DNA of 37,082 nt, taken from assembly GCA_012033105.1 (NCBI GenBank), contig JAAUPN010000008.1, positions 1 through 37,082 of the forward strand, in the 5' to 3' direction. The DNA is from Coleofasciculaceae cyanobacterium RL_1_1. Its GTDB lineage: Bacteria; Cyanobacteriota; Cyanobacteriia; Cyanobacteriales; Geitlerinemataceae. A model generated the notes under the pieces. It was given only the letters and a program-made list of their open reading frames with translations, was not told where the DNA came from and searched no databases. The position numbers and the translations under genes were made by a program. This document shows, in pieces, positions 1-7,423 of this stretch (position 1 is its first letter; every line of letters starts with the position of its first letter).

Positions 1-871
1 GATGCCGGAAAAGCTCGCGGTGAGCTGTTGATAAAACCCGGATAGCTCGTTGGCGAGTTGACTGCGCCTCTTGGAGCTTGGCGATCGCGCCGCGATTATC
101 TCCCAGGCTGACCGCTGTATCGGCATCAAGCATCAGGCGACTGAGGCCGCTGGTTGAGAGAATGCCACCTTCGAGGGGACGAATCACCGGCTCATCTGTT
201 GCTAGATCATCCGTTTCGTTGGCGCTGGCATTCGTCTCGTCCGTGGCCTCATCCGTGGCTTCATCTGCCGTGTTCGCCACCTCTGGCGTGTAAGGCAAAG
301 TTACGAACCCGAGGTCGTATAGCAAGTTGTAGGAGTCGCGACCTAGCTCTCGGGTGGGGCTTTGGGAAGCGAGAACCTGTAGCAAGAGCGGAACGGCGAG
401 TTCCGCTTGGCCTCGGGCTTGGTGTACAAAAGCGAGGCGGTAGGTGGCCGCATCGCGCATTTGTGCAGCGGCTAAGGCTCGGCTACGGTGGGCTTCGTAG
501 ATGCGGTTGTCGATGCCGGAAAATTGACCCGATAGTCTTTGGTAGTGACCGGCAAGGGCGTTGCTGGTTTCACGCGCGGCGATCAAGGTGTCGTAGGCGG
601 CGTCGTAGTCTTCGGCGGCGATTTCTGTGTCGGCTTGGGCGATCGCCCGTTCCAGTCCGGGGATACTGAGGGTGCTATCGCGAACCAGGGGACGGAGATC
701 GAGCGGGTTGAGCGGAACGATTTCTGTATCCGTTGTTTCAGGGACAGCCGGAGTGTCGCCAGTTTGGGCGCTGGCGATCGTCGGCATGGTGAACCCCAAG
801 GCCGTGACTGCGATCATGGCCGCCAGCCCGGTGGTGTATTGTGTCAAACAATGAGGAAAGTGAACGGTCAT
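1..871 (-). CDS. Secreted conserved cyanobacterial protein of unknown function, 3' end outside window
   Basis: Reading the minus strand from the ATG at 871 gives 290 uninterrupted codons that run off the left edge, so the C-terminus is missing. The first 36 or so residues form a signal peptide: a short polar start, a hydrophobic stretch, then a likely cleavage after ASA. The mature part is alpha-helical and alanine-rich (motifs IPGLERAIAQAD, AAEDYDAAYDTL, PTRELGRDSYNLLYDLG), which looks like TPR-type helical repeats. A low-complexity acidic/threonine segment lies near residues 200-225 and is followed by a second helical block. I recall similar conserved proteins in other cyanobacteria but know no function. 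It is probably periplasmic or thylakoid-luminal. It is divergent from the protease gene at 1295. Confidence 0.8.
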   Translation of the reverse strand, partial: MTVHFPHCLTQYTTGLAAMIAVTALGFTMPTIASAQTGDTPAVPETTDTEIVPLNPLDLRPLVRDSTLSIPGLERAIAQADTEIAAEDYDAAYDTLIAARETSNALAGHYQRLSGQFSGIDNRIYEAHRSRALAAAQMRDAATYRLAFVHQARGQAELAVPLLLQVLASQSPTRELGRDSYNLLYDLGFVTLPYTPEVANTADEATDEATDETNASANETDDLATDEPVIRPLEGGILSTSGLSRLMLDADTAVSLGDNRGAIAKLQEAQSTRQRAIRVLSTAHRELFRH

Positions 872-1294
872 GGGTAACGGCGTCGCGTGGGAGGGTGGGG
901 ATGGAACGAACAGGCCAGGGAAGACCGCTTCCGGGTTGCGATGATGGGGAGTCATCACGCCGCAGAGGGACACGATGGCCGATCCGCTGTGGTGAAGAGT
1001 TCCGCCTCGTGACCGGTTTCGGGCAAAGGTGGGGCAGGGAAACACTCCGTAGCCGCTTGGTGTGGCGGTACGTCGCGGCGGACGCTTCGCTATTATCAAA
1101 GAGACCCGGTAACGGATTGATGGCTCACGGTAATCTGCCCTAGAAGTCAAGGCGTATATTAACACCTCACTGACGCCTGATTCGTGGTGTCTTGTCCAGT
1201 TCAAATTCTGTCCTTTGCCGAGCCGTTCGCCCGCTGTTCGCCCGCTGTTTTCCTGTTGATTTCCTGCTGACTGCCCCTTGTTTCCTGCGAGATT
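872..1294. other. Intergenic region between divergent genes
   Basis: These 423 bases separate two divergently transcribed genes and must hold both promoters. Short reading frames here lack coding character and ribosome binding sites. A perfect 11-base tandem duplication (TTCGCCCGCTG) sits at 1226-1247, close to the protease start. A TATTAT box is present at 1091-1096 but has no convincing -35 partner. I see no RNA gene. Confidence 0.5.
1226..1247. repeat. 11-bp perfect tandem duplication
   Basis: TTCGCCCGCTG occurs twice head to tail, 47 bases before the protease start codon. It is probably slippage-generated, and its position in the 5' leader could make it relevant to expression. Confidence 0.6.
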
Positions 1295-3448
1295 ATGACG
1301 CCATTTCCCGCCTCGGACTCGACTGATCCGTCCAACCCCAATCAAAATTCGGCACGATCATCCGCCATTATCGACCTCCATCGGGGTGGCGAGGTGCTGC
1401 CTCTGGTGAAACATGCGGATCGGTTTTCGTTGCGTCTGGATCAAGCGGCGGATGAGGCAATGACGATCGCGGCGATCGTCGATAGTTCCACGGCGGCGAG
1501 TTTGGCGACCTACTGTGGTGAGGTTGCGATCGGCTCAGATCAATCCCTGAAGCTGCTCGAATTTGCCGCGACCCAGGATCTCGATCAGGCGATGGCGGCG
1601 GCGCGGGGATTGCCGGGGGTGGCGTTTGTTAGCCATGTGTACACGATCGCCGAGTCGGCGGGGTCTCTGGTGTATCTCGCGGATGAGCTATCGATCCTGT
1701 TTCAGCCCAATCTAGACCCGGATCGCCGTCAAGCTCTCGCCACTGCCTTTGCGATTGAGTTCGTTACACCGATCATCGGTTTGCCGGATGCGTTTGTCTA
1801 TCGGCTGACCTCTGAGGCGAAGGCCAACCCGATTAAGCTGGCGAATGCGATCGCGACCCTGCCCGAGGTCGTCAATGTTGAAGCCAACGTTGTGATCCGC
1901 TCAACTCCCAACTATCGCCCGAGCGATTCACTCTATTCGCGCCAGTGGTATCTCCAAAATTCGGGCGGTTCCCAGCTCGCGGAGGGATCGCACATCAACA
2001 TTGAAACCGCCTGGAATGTGACGCGCGGCGATCGCTCGATCGTGGTTGCGATTGCCGATGACTCGATCGATCTCGATCATCCCGACTTTCAGGGCATGGG
2101 CAAGATCGTCGCGCCCCAGGATTTGGCCGGTCGTGACTTTTTGCCTTTGCCAGAAGCGGAGAGTGACAACCACGGCACAGCCTGCGCTGGGGTCTGTCTG
2201 GCGGAAGAAACTGGCGATGGCGTCGTGGGTGTAGCGCCCGGTTGCGCGATGATGCCGATTCGGACAACGGGCTATCTGGATGATGTTTCGATCGAGGATC
2301 TGTTTAACTGGGCAATCACCCAAGGGGCGGCGGTGATTTCCTGTAGCTGGGGCGCGAGTGCGGTGTCGTTTCCCCTGTCGATGCGGCAGCAGGCGGCGAT
2401 CGGTCGCGCGGCACGTCAGGGGCGCAATGGTAAAGGCTGTGTCGTCGTCTTTGCGGCGGGCAATGCTAACCGACCCACCCAAGGCACGATCGATGAGCAG
2501 GGCTGGACCAAAGGTACGCTTTCGGGGCCAACCCAGTGGCTCGCGGGCTACGCCACCCATCCCGACGCGATCGTCGTCTCCGCCTCGACGAGCCTCAACC
2601 GCAAAGCCGCCTACAGCAATTGGGGTAAACATATCTCCGTCTGTGCGCCCAGCAATAACGCCCCACCCGGAATGTGGTTTCCCCAGGATGGCTATCTCTA
2701 CACCGCACCCAAAATCCAAGCCAGCTTACCCGGTTTGGGTGTGTTTACCACCGATCGCCTCGGAGCAGCGGGCTACTCCCCCAGCGCCTTTACCGAAACC
2801 TTTGGCGGAACCTCCAGCGCTTGCCCAGTGGTGGCCGGAGTCGCAGCGCTGGTGTTGTCCGTCAACCCCAATCTTACCGCTGCCCAGGTGAAGCAAATCT
2901 TGCAAGACAGCGCTGACAAAATCGAAGACCCCAACCCCGACCCACAGCTTGGCTTGCGCTACGGAACCTATGACAAAAACGGGCATTCGCTGTGGTTTGG
3001 CTATGGCAAAGTGAATGCTGGGGAAGCCGTCCGCATGGCGAAGCAAATGCTACAAAGCGTGCCTCAAAGTACCGGTAAGCGGATACGCGGCACGAACGAT
3101 CGCCCGATGACCATCCCGGATGATAAACCGGGTGGTGTCAGTAGCCCGATCCGTGTATTGGAAACACGTCCGATCCTAGATATGGAGATCACGATCGAAC
3201 TAGAGCATGGGTTTCCCCATGATCTCGAACTGTTTTTGATTGCACCCGATCGCACGACGATTCAACTCCAAGGCCGCACCCTCGGCAGCACAACCCAGAT
3301 CAAATGCATTTATACCGAGGCAACGACTCCCGCCCTTCTCCAATTTCACGGTCGCAGCGGCGAGGGGATTTGGACGCTGCGGGTGGTCGATCGTGCCATC
3401 GGTGATGTGGGTACACTCAAGCGCTGGCAGTTTGAGCTTGGGTTTTAA
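1295..3448 (+). CDS. Subtilisin-family (S8) serine protease with C-terminal P domain, PrcA-like
   Basis: The 717-residue protein has a complete S8 catalytic triad: Asp255 in VAIADDSID, His293 in DNHGTACAGV and Ser507 in GGTSSACP, with the oxyanion Asn390 in FAAGN. About 245 residues precede the catalytic domain and probably act as a propeptide or inhibitory domain. Residues about 605-717 form a proprotein-convertase P domain (PHDLELFLIAPD, GEGIWTLRVVD). This layout resembles the calcium-dependent protease PrcA of heterocystous cyanobacteria, which degrades cellular proteins; that assignment rests on memory of the family. No signal peptide is visible, which suggests a cytoplasmic location. The gene is convergent with ureG, with seven bases between the stops. 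The family is clear; the physiological substrate is not. Confidence 0.88.
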   Translation: MTPFPASDSTDPSNPNQNSARSSAIIDLHRGGEVLPLVKHADRFSLRLDQAADEAMTIAAIVDSSTAASLATYCGEVAIGSDQSLKLLEFAATQDLDQAMAAARGLPGVAFVSHVYTIAESAGSLVYLADELSILFQPNLDPDRRQALATAFAIEFVTPIIGLPDAFVYRLTSEAKANPIKLANAIATLPEVVNVEANVVIRSTPNYRPSDSLYSRQWYLQNSGGSQLAEGSHINIETAWNVTRGDRSIVVAIADDSIDLDHPDFQGMGKIVAPQDLAGRDFLPLPEAESDNHGTACAGVCLAEETGDGVVGVAPGCAMMPIRTTGYLDDVSIEDLFNWAITQGAAVISCSWGASAVSFPLSMRQQAAIGRAARQGRNGKGCVVVFAAGNANRPTQGTIDEQGWTKGTLSGPTQWLAGYATHPDAIVVSASTSLNRKAAYSNWGKHISVCAPSNNAPPGMWFPQDGYLYTAPKIQASLPGLGVFTTDRLGAAGYSPSAFTETFGGTSSACPVVAGVAALVLSVNPNLTAAQVKQILQDSADKIEDPNPDPQLGLRYGTYDKNGHSLWFGYGKVNAGEAVRMAKQMLQSVPQSTGKRIRGTNDRPMTIPDDKPGGVSSPIRVLETRPILDMEITIELEHGFPHDLELFLIAPDRTTIQLQGRTLGSTTQIKCIYTEATTPALLQFHGRSGEGIWTLRVVDRAIGDVGTLKRWQFELGF

Positions 3449-3455
3449 CGGTTAG

Positions 3456-4088
3456 TTAGGCGGTGGCGGAAGGCGTTGCGATCTGTGACTGCGGTGGCTG
3501 GTGGTATTCGATGAACTCGATGATGCGATCGAGTCCTTCGCCGGTTTTCAGGTTTGTAAACACAAACGGTTTTTCGCCGCGCATTGTCAGCGTGTCGCGC
3601 TCCATCACCTCTAGGCTTGCGCCCACCATCGGCGCGAGGTCAATTTTGTTAATCACCAGTAAATCCGATTTCGTGATACCGGGGCCACCTTTACGCGGGA
3701 TTTTGTCACCAGCAGCCACGTCGATCGTATAAATCGTCAGGTCTACCAGTTCCGGGCTAAAGGTCGCTGCGAGATTGTCGCCACCGCTTTCGACAAAAAT
3801 CAGATCGAGCGGATTGAGCCGCTGTTCGAGTTCACGGATCGCCACCAGGTTAATCGAGGCATCTTCGCGGATTGCCGTGTGGGGACAGCCGCCGGTTTCC
3901 ACGCCGATGATCCGATCGCGATCGAGTGCCGCCGCCCGCACCAAAAATTGCGCGTCTTCCTGGGTATAAATATCGTTCGTTACAACGCCGATCCGATAGC
4001 GATCGCGCAGCGCCTTACACAACGACTCCAACAGCGCCGTTTTCCCCGATCCCACCGGCCCCGCAACTCCAACCCGAAATGCACTCAT
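3456..4088 (-). CDS. ureG: Urease accessory GTPase UreG
   Basis: UreG is the SIMIBI-class GTPase that drives nickel delivery to apo-urease in complex with UreD/UreF/UreE. The 210-residue protein has the P-loop GPVGSGKT at residues 10-17, the UreG signature [18 protein letters not shown] with the metal-binding Cys68-Pro-His70, and the [13 protein letters not shown] segment. The frame stays open upstream to 4148, but I chose the ATG at 4088 because family proteins begin just before the P-loop strand and a GAGGAAAAG ribosome-binding site precedes it. No other urease gene is in this window, so the urease genes are scattered, as is common in cyanobacteria. It is convergent with the protease gene. 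Identification is secure. Confidence 0.96.
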   Translation of the reverse strand: MSAFRVGVAGPVGSGKTALLESLCKALRDRYRIGVVTNDIYTQEDAQFLVRAAALDRDRIIGVETGGCPHTAIREDASINLVAIRELEQRLNPLDLIFVESGGDNLAATFSPELVDLTIYTIDVAAGDKIPRKGGPGITKSDLLVINKIDLAPMVGASLEVMERDTLTMRGEKPFVFTNLKTGEGLDRIIEFIEYHQPPQSQIATPSATA

Positions 4089-4135
4089 GGATTGACTTTT
4101 CCTCTGGTTATCAGCGTGAACACAGTACTGATCCC

Positions 4136-4225
4136 AGGACTTACGCACCGCTCGGCTAGAGTCAGCAATACTGTGGGCGCATTTCCATGACGCCCCTACA
4201 AGTTGCGCTGTTTTGCGTCAGTCCT
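4136..4225. repeat. Palindromic intergenic repeat, MITE-like
   Basis: The ends AGGACTTACGCA (4136-4147) and TGCGTCAGTCCT (4214-4225) are inverted repeats matching at 11 of 12 positions. The interior holds a further imperfect palindrome, GGGCG to CGCCC around 4175-4195. There is no coding capacity. The 13-mer TTTGCGTCAGTCC at its right end recurs at the end of the thyA gene (about 27498-27510). It looks like a non-autonomous dispersed element. Confidence 0.55.
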
Positions 4226-4340
4226 GTTGACGAAATCTTAGCGTAGGTCTCCACGATACTGAGGAAACCTCTACGGGCGAAACTCGAACTCAGGTTAGGC
4301 TAGGCGAAATCCTCCCTACGCTTGACGCTACCTATCCGTC

Positions 4341-5372
4341 ATGTTTTCCAAGTTGTCCCTATGGCGCGATCGCATCCCTGGCCGTGCCTATCTGCTCGTT
4401 GCTGTCGTCATCTTCGCCGCCTCGAATGCGATCGTCCGCATCCTGACCGAACTGGGAGCCGAACACCCGATCGACGGACGCAACCCGATCTCATTCTGTA
4501 ACGTCCTCTTCGTCGGCAACCTCATTGCCCTGATCGTCCTCTCGCTGGTCTATCGATCGCAATTCACCCGCACAGCGATCGCCAAACTCACCGCAACCGA
4601 TTGGGGGAGTTTAATCATCATCTCGCTGCTCTCAGGGGCGCTGGCTCCATCACTGATCTTCATGGCGCTCGACCTAACAACGGTCAACAACGTGGTGTTA
4701 CTCGGACGGATCGAGCCGCCGCTGTCGTTGGCATTGGCGATCGTGTTTATGGGCGATCAGGTGGGACGGTTGACCCTGATCGGGTCGGCGCTTTCGTTTG
4801 TCGGGGTCGCGCTGACGGTGCTGTTGCAAACGCCGGGGGGCGAGATGATGCAGGCGGGCGGGTTAGCGATCGGGCGAGGCGAAGTGTTCGCGTTGGTCGG
4901 AGCGATCGCCCTGGCGATTTCGACCTTGTTTAGCCGCCAAGCGCTCAAAAATGTACCGATCGGTATATTTTCGATCATACGAACGGCGATCGGTACGGTG
5001 GTCTTTTTCGTGGTGGTGATGAGCTTCTACACGCCAGAACATTTTATCGATGTGGGGTCACCGTTTCTCTGGCAATGGATGGTGGTCTATGGCGGGGTGA
5101 TCGTGGTGGGTGGTCAGCTTTGCTGGTTTACCGGCCTGAAAACGTCAGTCACAGCCGAGGTTTCTCTAGCTAGCTCCTTTAGCCCGATCGCCGGAGTCCT
5201 CGCCGCCTTTATCCTCTTGGGTGATCGACCGAGTATGGCGCAATATATCGGCGGCGCTGTGATTGTGATCGGGATTATTTGCAATCAAATCGATGTCCAA
5301 CGGCGATCGCGACCGCCAGTGGTCAACCCTGTGAAAGAGCTGGATCTGGAAGTCGGCTTTAAGGGGATTTGA
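4341..5372 (+). CDS. EamA-type (DMT superfamily) permease
   Basis: The 343-residue protein is strongly hydrophobic, with about ten predicted membrane segments arranged as two EamA repeats (roughly residues 15-150 and 180-315). The second repeat ends with the typical ASSFSPIAGVLAAFILLGDRPSM-type helix pair. Members of this superfamily export metabolites or amino acids, but substrate cannot be read from sequence. The cytoplasmic tail of about 20 residues is charged. The gene stands alone between a palindromic repeat and ndhO. Sequence in the middle of the gene is rich in GATCG motifs like its neighbours, so there is no sign of recent transfer. Confidence 0.9.
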   Translation: MFSKLSLWRDRIPGRAYLLVAVVIFAASNAIVRILTELGAEHPIDGRNPISFCNVLFVGNLIALIVLSLVYRSQFTRTAIAKLTATDWGSLIIISLLSGALAPSLIFMALDLTTVNNVVLLGRIEPPLSLALAIVFMGDQVGRLTLIGSALSFVGVALTVLLQTPGGEMMQAGGLAIGRGEVFALVGAIALAISTLFSRQALKNVPIGIFSIIRTAIGTVVFFVVVMSFYTPEHFIDVGSPFLWQWMVVYGGVIVVGGQLCWFTGLKTSVTAEVSLASSFSPIAGVLAAFILLGDRPSMAQYIGGAVIVIGIICNQIDVQRRSRPPVVNPVKELDLEVGFKGI

Positions 5373-5396
5373 ACGTTCAAGCTGATCAAGCTGACT

Positions 5397-5421
5397 ATTT
5401 GAATTGAATGTTTGAATTGAA
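5397..5421. repeat. 12-bp direct repeat
   Basis: TTTGAATTGAAT occurs twice, separated by one base, in the AT-richer spacer between the EamA permease and ndhO. It may be slippage-derived or part of the ndhO promoter region; there is nothing further to support a role. Confidence 0.5.
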
Positions 5422-5585
5422 TTTGGCTCGATTCCAGTTGAGTCACCCGGTTCGCTGCGTTACCCTGCATAATGAAATGCAGCGATCGCGCGGGTCGATG
5501 AGCTAGGCTCAATCCGCTCACGCCCGATCGCGATCAAGCATTACGATTCACGCTTTACTCACTGACGCTATCCCCCTGTAACGCC

Positions 5586-5774
5586 ATGATTCTGCCCGGT
5601 TCGGCTGTTAAAGTCATCAATCCTGACGATACCTACTACCAATTTAGCGGACTCGTCCAGCGCGTATCCGACGGTAAAGCTGCGGTTCTATTTGAGGGCG
5701 GCAACTGGGATCACTCCGTCACCTTCCTGCTCTCGGAAATTGAAGCGATCGACGCGAAAGCGGGACGCGGTTAA
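5586..5774 (+). CDS. ndhO: NAD(P)H-quinone oxidoreductase subunit O (NdhO)
   Basis: NdhO is a small peripheral subunit of the cyanobacterial/chloroplast NDH-1 complex, which drives cyclic electron flow around photosystem I, respiration and CO2 uptake. The 62-residue product is slightly shorter than the usual 70 or so. It has the family pattern: [18 protein letters not shown] near the N-terminus, then [19 protein letters not shown] and an LSEIEAI segment. It lacks membrane helices, as expected. NdhL, encoded at 15062 in this window, belongs to the same complex but is not in the same operon. Identification is confident. Confidence 0.93.
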   Translation: MILPGSAVKVINPDDTYYQFSGLVQRVSDGKAAVLFEGGNWDHSVTFLLSEIEAIDAKAGRG

Positions 5775-5837
5775 GCAACGCGCATCGGAAACGATCAATC
5801 CGCGTTCATGCCGCGTTCATTCAATCCCAGCGATGCT

Positions 5838-6491
5838 ATGCGTTTACAGTTGCCGCTATTTGATCGAAGCGATCGTGATCCGGCACAGTTTGCCGAGGCG
5901 ATCGAGACTTCGACGACGGAATTTTTAGCGCAGTGCCTCGAACCGGAGGATTTGTCGTTTCCGCCGATGCCCGCGTTTGGCAGTTGGGTGCGATCGCGCG
6001 ATGAGGAAACGGGCAATCAGGTTTATGCGGTGGTCTACCATGCGACCACCGCGCCGATTGATTCCGTCCATCGCGCCCAAGCGCTGGGTCTGTCGATCGC
6101 CCAACTCCGTGAGGATCAGCCGCAAATTTTCGCCATGTTAAAGACCGAGTTTCGCGCGGCGATCGTCGGTTTTGAGGCCACCAATGCCAACGGTAGCCCC
6201 GGCAAAATGTATCAATATTTGCCACCGCGTCCCCCGCAAATTCACCAAGCGGTGTACTACTGTGCGCCGGATGAGGTGCAACGCTTCAGCGAAGGGTTTG
6301 ATTTTTTACGTACGTTGCTTCAGGTGAATGGTGCGCCGGTTGAAGCGTTGACGGCGGCGGCAATTCGCGAAATCTATCGCATTCGTCAGGCCGATCGCGA
6401 TTGGTTAGTCCAAGCGGGTCGCACCCTGGGGCTATTGCTCAAAGATGATTACGATCGCCTGCGGGTGATTCTCAGCCAAATTCATCCCTAG
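5838..6491 (+). CDS. HAS-barrel domain protein, conserved in cyanobacteria
   Basis: The protein is 217 residues from the ATG at 5838; an in-frame ATG also exists at 5808. I prefer 5838 because remembered homologues begin with MRLQLPLF. The N-terminal half has the pattern PPMPAFGSWVRS and YAVVYHATTAPIDSVHRA, typical of the small beta-barrel (HAS barrel) otherwise found in HerA/ATP-synthase-type ATPases. Here no ATPase follows. A conserved PPRPPQIHQAVYYC segment and a helical C-terminus (EIYRIRQADRDWLVQAGRTL) complete it. It lies 63 bases after ndhO in the same direction and may be cotranscribed. The biochemical role is unknown. Confidence 0.82.
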   Translation: MRLQLPLFDRSDRDPAQFAEAIETSTTEFLAQCLEPEDLSFPPMPAFGSWVRSRDEETGNQVYAVVYHATTAPIDSVHRAQALGLSIAQLREDQPQIFAMLKTEFRAAIVGFEATNANGSPGKMYQYLPPRPPQIHQAVYYCAPDEVQRFSEGFDFLRTLLQVNGAPVEALTAAAIREIYRIRQADRDWLVQAGRTLGLLLKDDYDRLRVILSQIHP

Positions 6492-6599
6492 ACGGGACAA
6501 GACATCCTGAGACCGTTTATGGTTAGGGTCGATTGGCGTGCGAGCAGCCTGTAATTGGCCTGCAATCGGCACGTTATGGACAGTGTGGCGGGAGCGGTC

Positions 6600-7211
6600 A
6601 TGCCTGACTTGTATTCAACTCAAGATTTAATCGAGATTCTCGCGACGGAACGTGAGGCGTGTTTGCGTGGCGATCGGCTCAATCTCAGGGCGTCACCGTT
6701 CATTGGTAACGCGGCAGTTGATCGCTGGCTTGATCCGTCAGCGATGCAGAAGTTTGCGGCGTTTCAGGATTTTCGCGAGCAGGTGCATGGATATCAGCGC
6801 GAGCATCAGGTGTCGGGCTTGGTGTGGGGTGAGTTAATCGTGGGCGATCGGCGGTTACGCTTGCCGCGTGTGCATGATCATTTGATCGCGCTGGGGTCGG
6901 ATTTGACGGTTTTAGGGCGATCGAAGGATGAGGTGGTGCAGTTTTGGGTTGATGTCGTGGAGGGGATGGATTTATTTTTCGGGTTGCAGGGTGGCAAGCA
7001 GTACGAACGGCTCGATCGTGAGGCGGTATGGGCGATCGAGCGGCGGGCGGAATGGGCGGATATTTGGCTATCGGAGGGCGATCATTTTTTGCAGGTGGTT
7101 CTGCTACTGGGTTGGGGTTTACCGCAGGAGGCGATGTATCGTCGGGGTTCGTCGCGATCAGGGTGTGAGTATCTCTATGCGGTGAATCCAGGTCAATGGC
7201 CGATCGGGTAA
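6600..7211 (+). CDS. Conserved hypothetical protein
   Basis: I do not recognise a named family. The 203-residue soluble protein (start at 6600, preceded by GGAG at 6591-6594; a weaker TTG start lies 45 bases upstream) is rich in Trp and acidic residues, with no signal peptide or membrane helix. Identifiable stretches are LYSTQDLIEILATEREACLRG, SGLVWGELIVGDRRLRLPRVHD and a C-terminal EYLYAVNPGQWP. Codon usage and GATCG content match the neighbours. It follows the HAS-barrel gene by about 100 bases in the same direction. It is probably a cyanobacterial lineage-specific protein. Confidence 0.72.
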   Translation: MPDLYSTQDLIEILATEREACLRGDRLNLRASPFIGNAAVDRWLDPSAMQKFAAFQDFREQVHGYQREHQVSGLVWGELIVGDRRLRLPRVHDHLIALGSDLTVLGRSKDEVVQFWVDVVEGMDLFFGLQGGKQYERLDREAVWAIERRAEWADIWLSEGDHFLQVVLLLGWGLPQEAMYRRGSSRSGCEYLYAVNPGQWPIG

Positions 7212-7220
7212 TCGGCATTC

Positions 7221-7344
7221 TATAGTTTCACGCAGATCGCTTAGGACAAACGTAACACAAGCATCCTGCTTGTCCTAGAGCAAGCTAGAAGCTTGCGCTA
7301 CGTGAAAACCGCATTCTGTCCTAATGACAGCGCGAGAAACTATA
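7221..7344. repeat. Nested palindromic MITE-like element
   Basis: Every arm of this 124-base element is centred on the same point. The outer ends are TATAGTTTC (7221-7229) with GAAACTATA (7336-7344). Next come TTAGGACA (7241-7248) with TGTCCTAA (7317-7324), then ACGTA (7250-7254) with TACGT (7299-7303). Inside the loop sit two tandem hairpins, CAAGC-5-GCTTG at 7258-7272 and at 7281-7295. There is no coding capacity. It lies between two convergent genes (the conserved unknown and leuS), where it could also terminate transcription from both sides. Confidence 0.72.
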
Positions 7345-7423
7345 AATGCACAGCCCGTAGGGTAGACATCGCCCACCCGCCGACCATTTCAACGTTAGAC
7401 AAGGTGATTATTGCAACCCGGAC

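Noticed and set aside
841-1143. 100-codon plus-strand frame near the left edge
   Set aside because: It overlaps the start of the divergent secreted-protein gene, has very Arg-rich composition and no ribosome binding site.
1928-2719. Long minus-strand reading frame inside the protease gene
   Set aside because: Antisense shadow of the S8 catalytic domain; the plus frame has the complete triad and the minus product resembles no protein.
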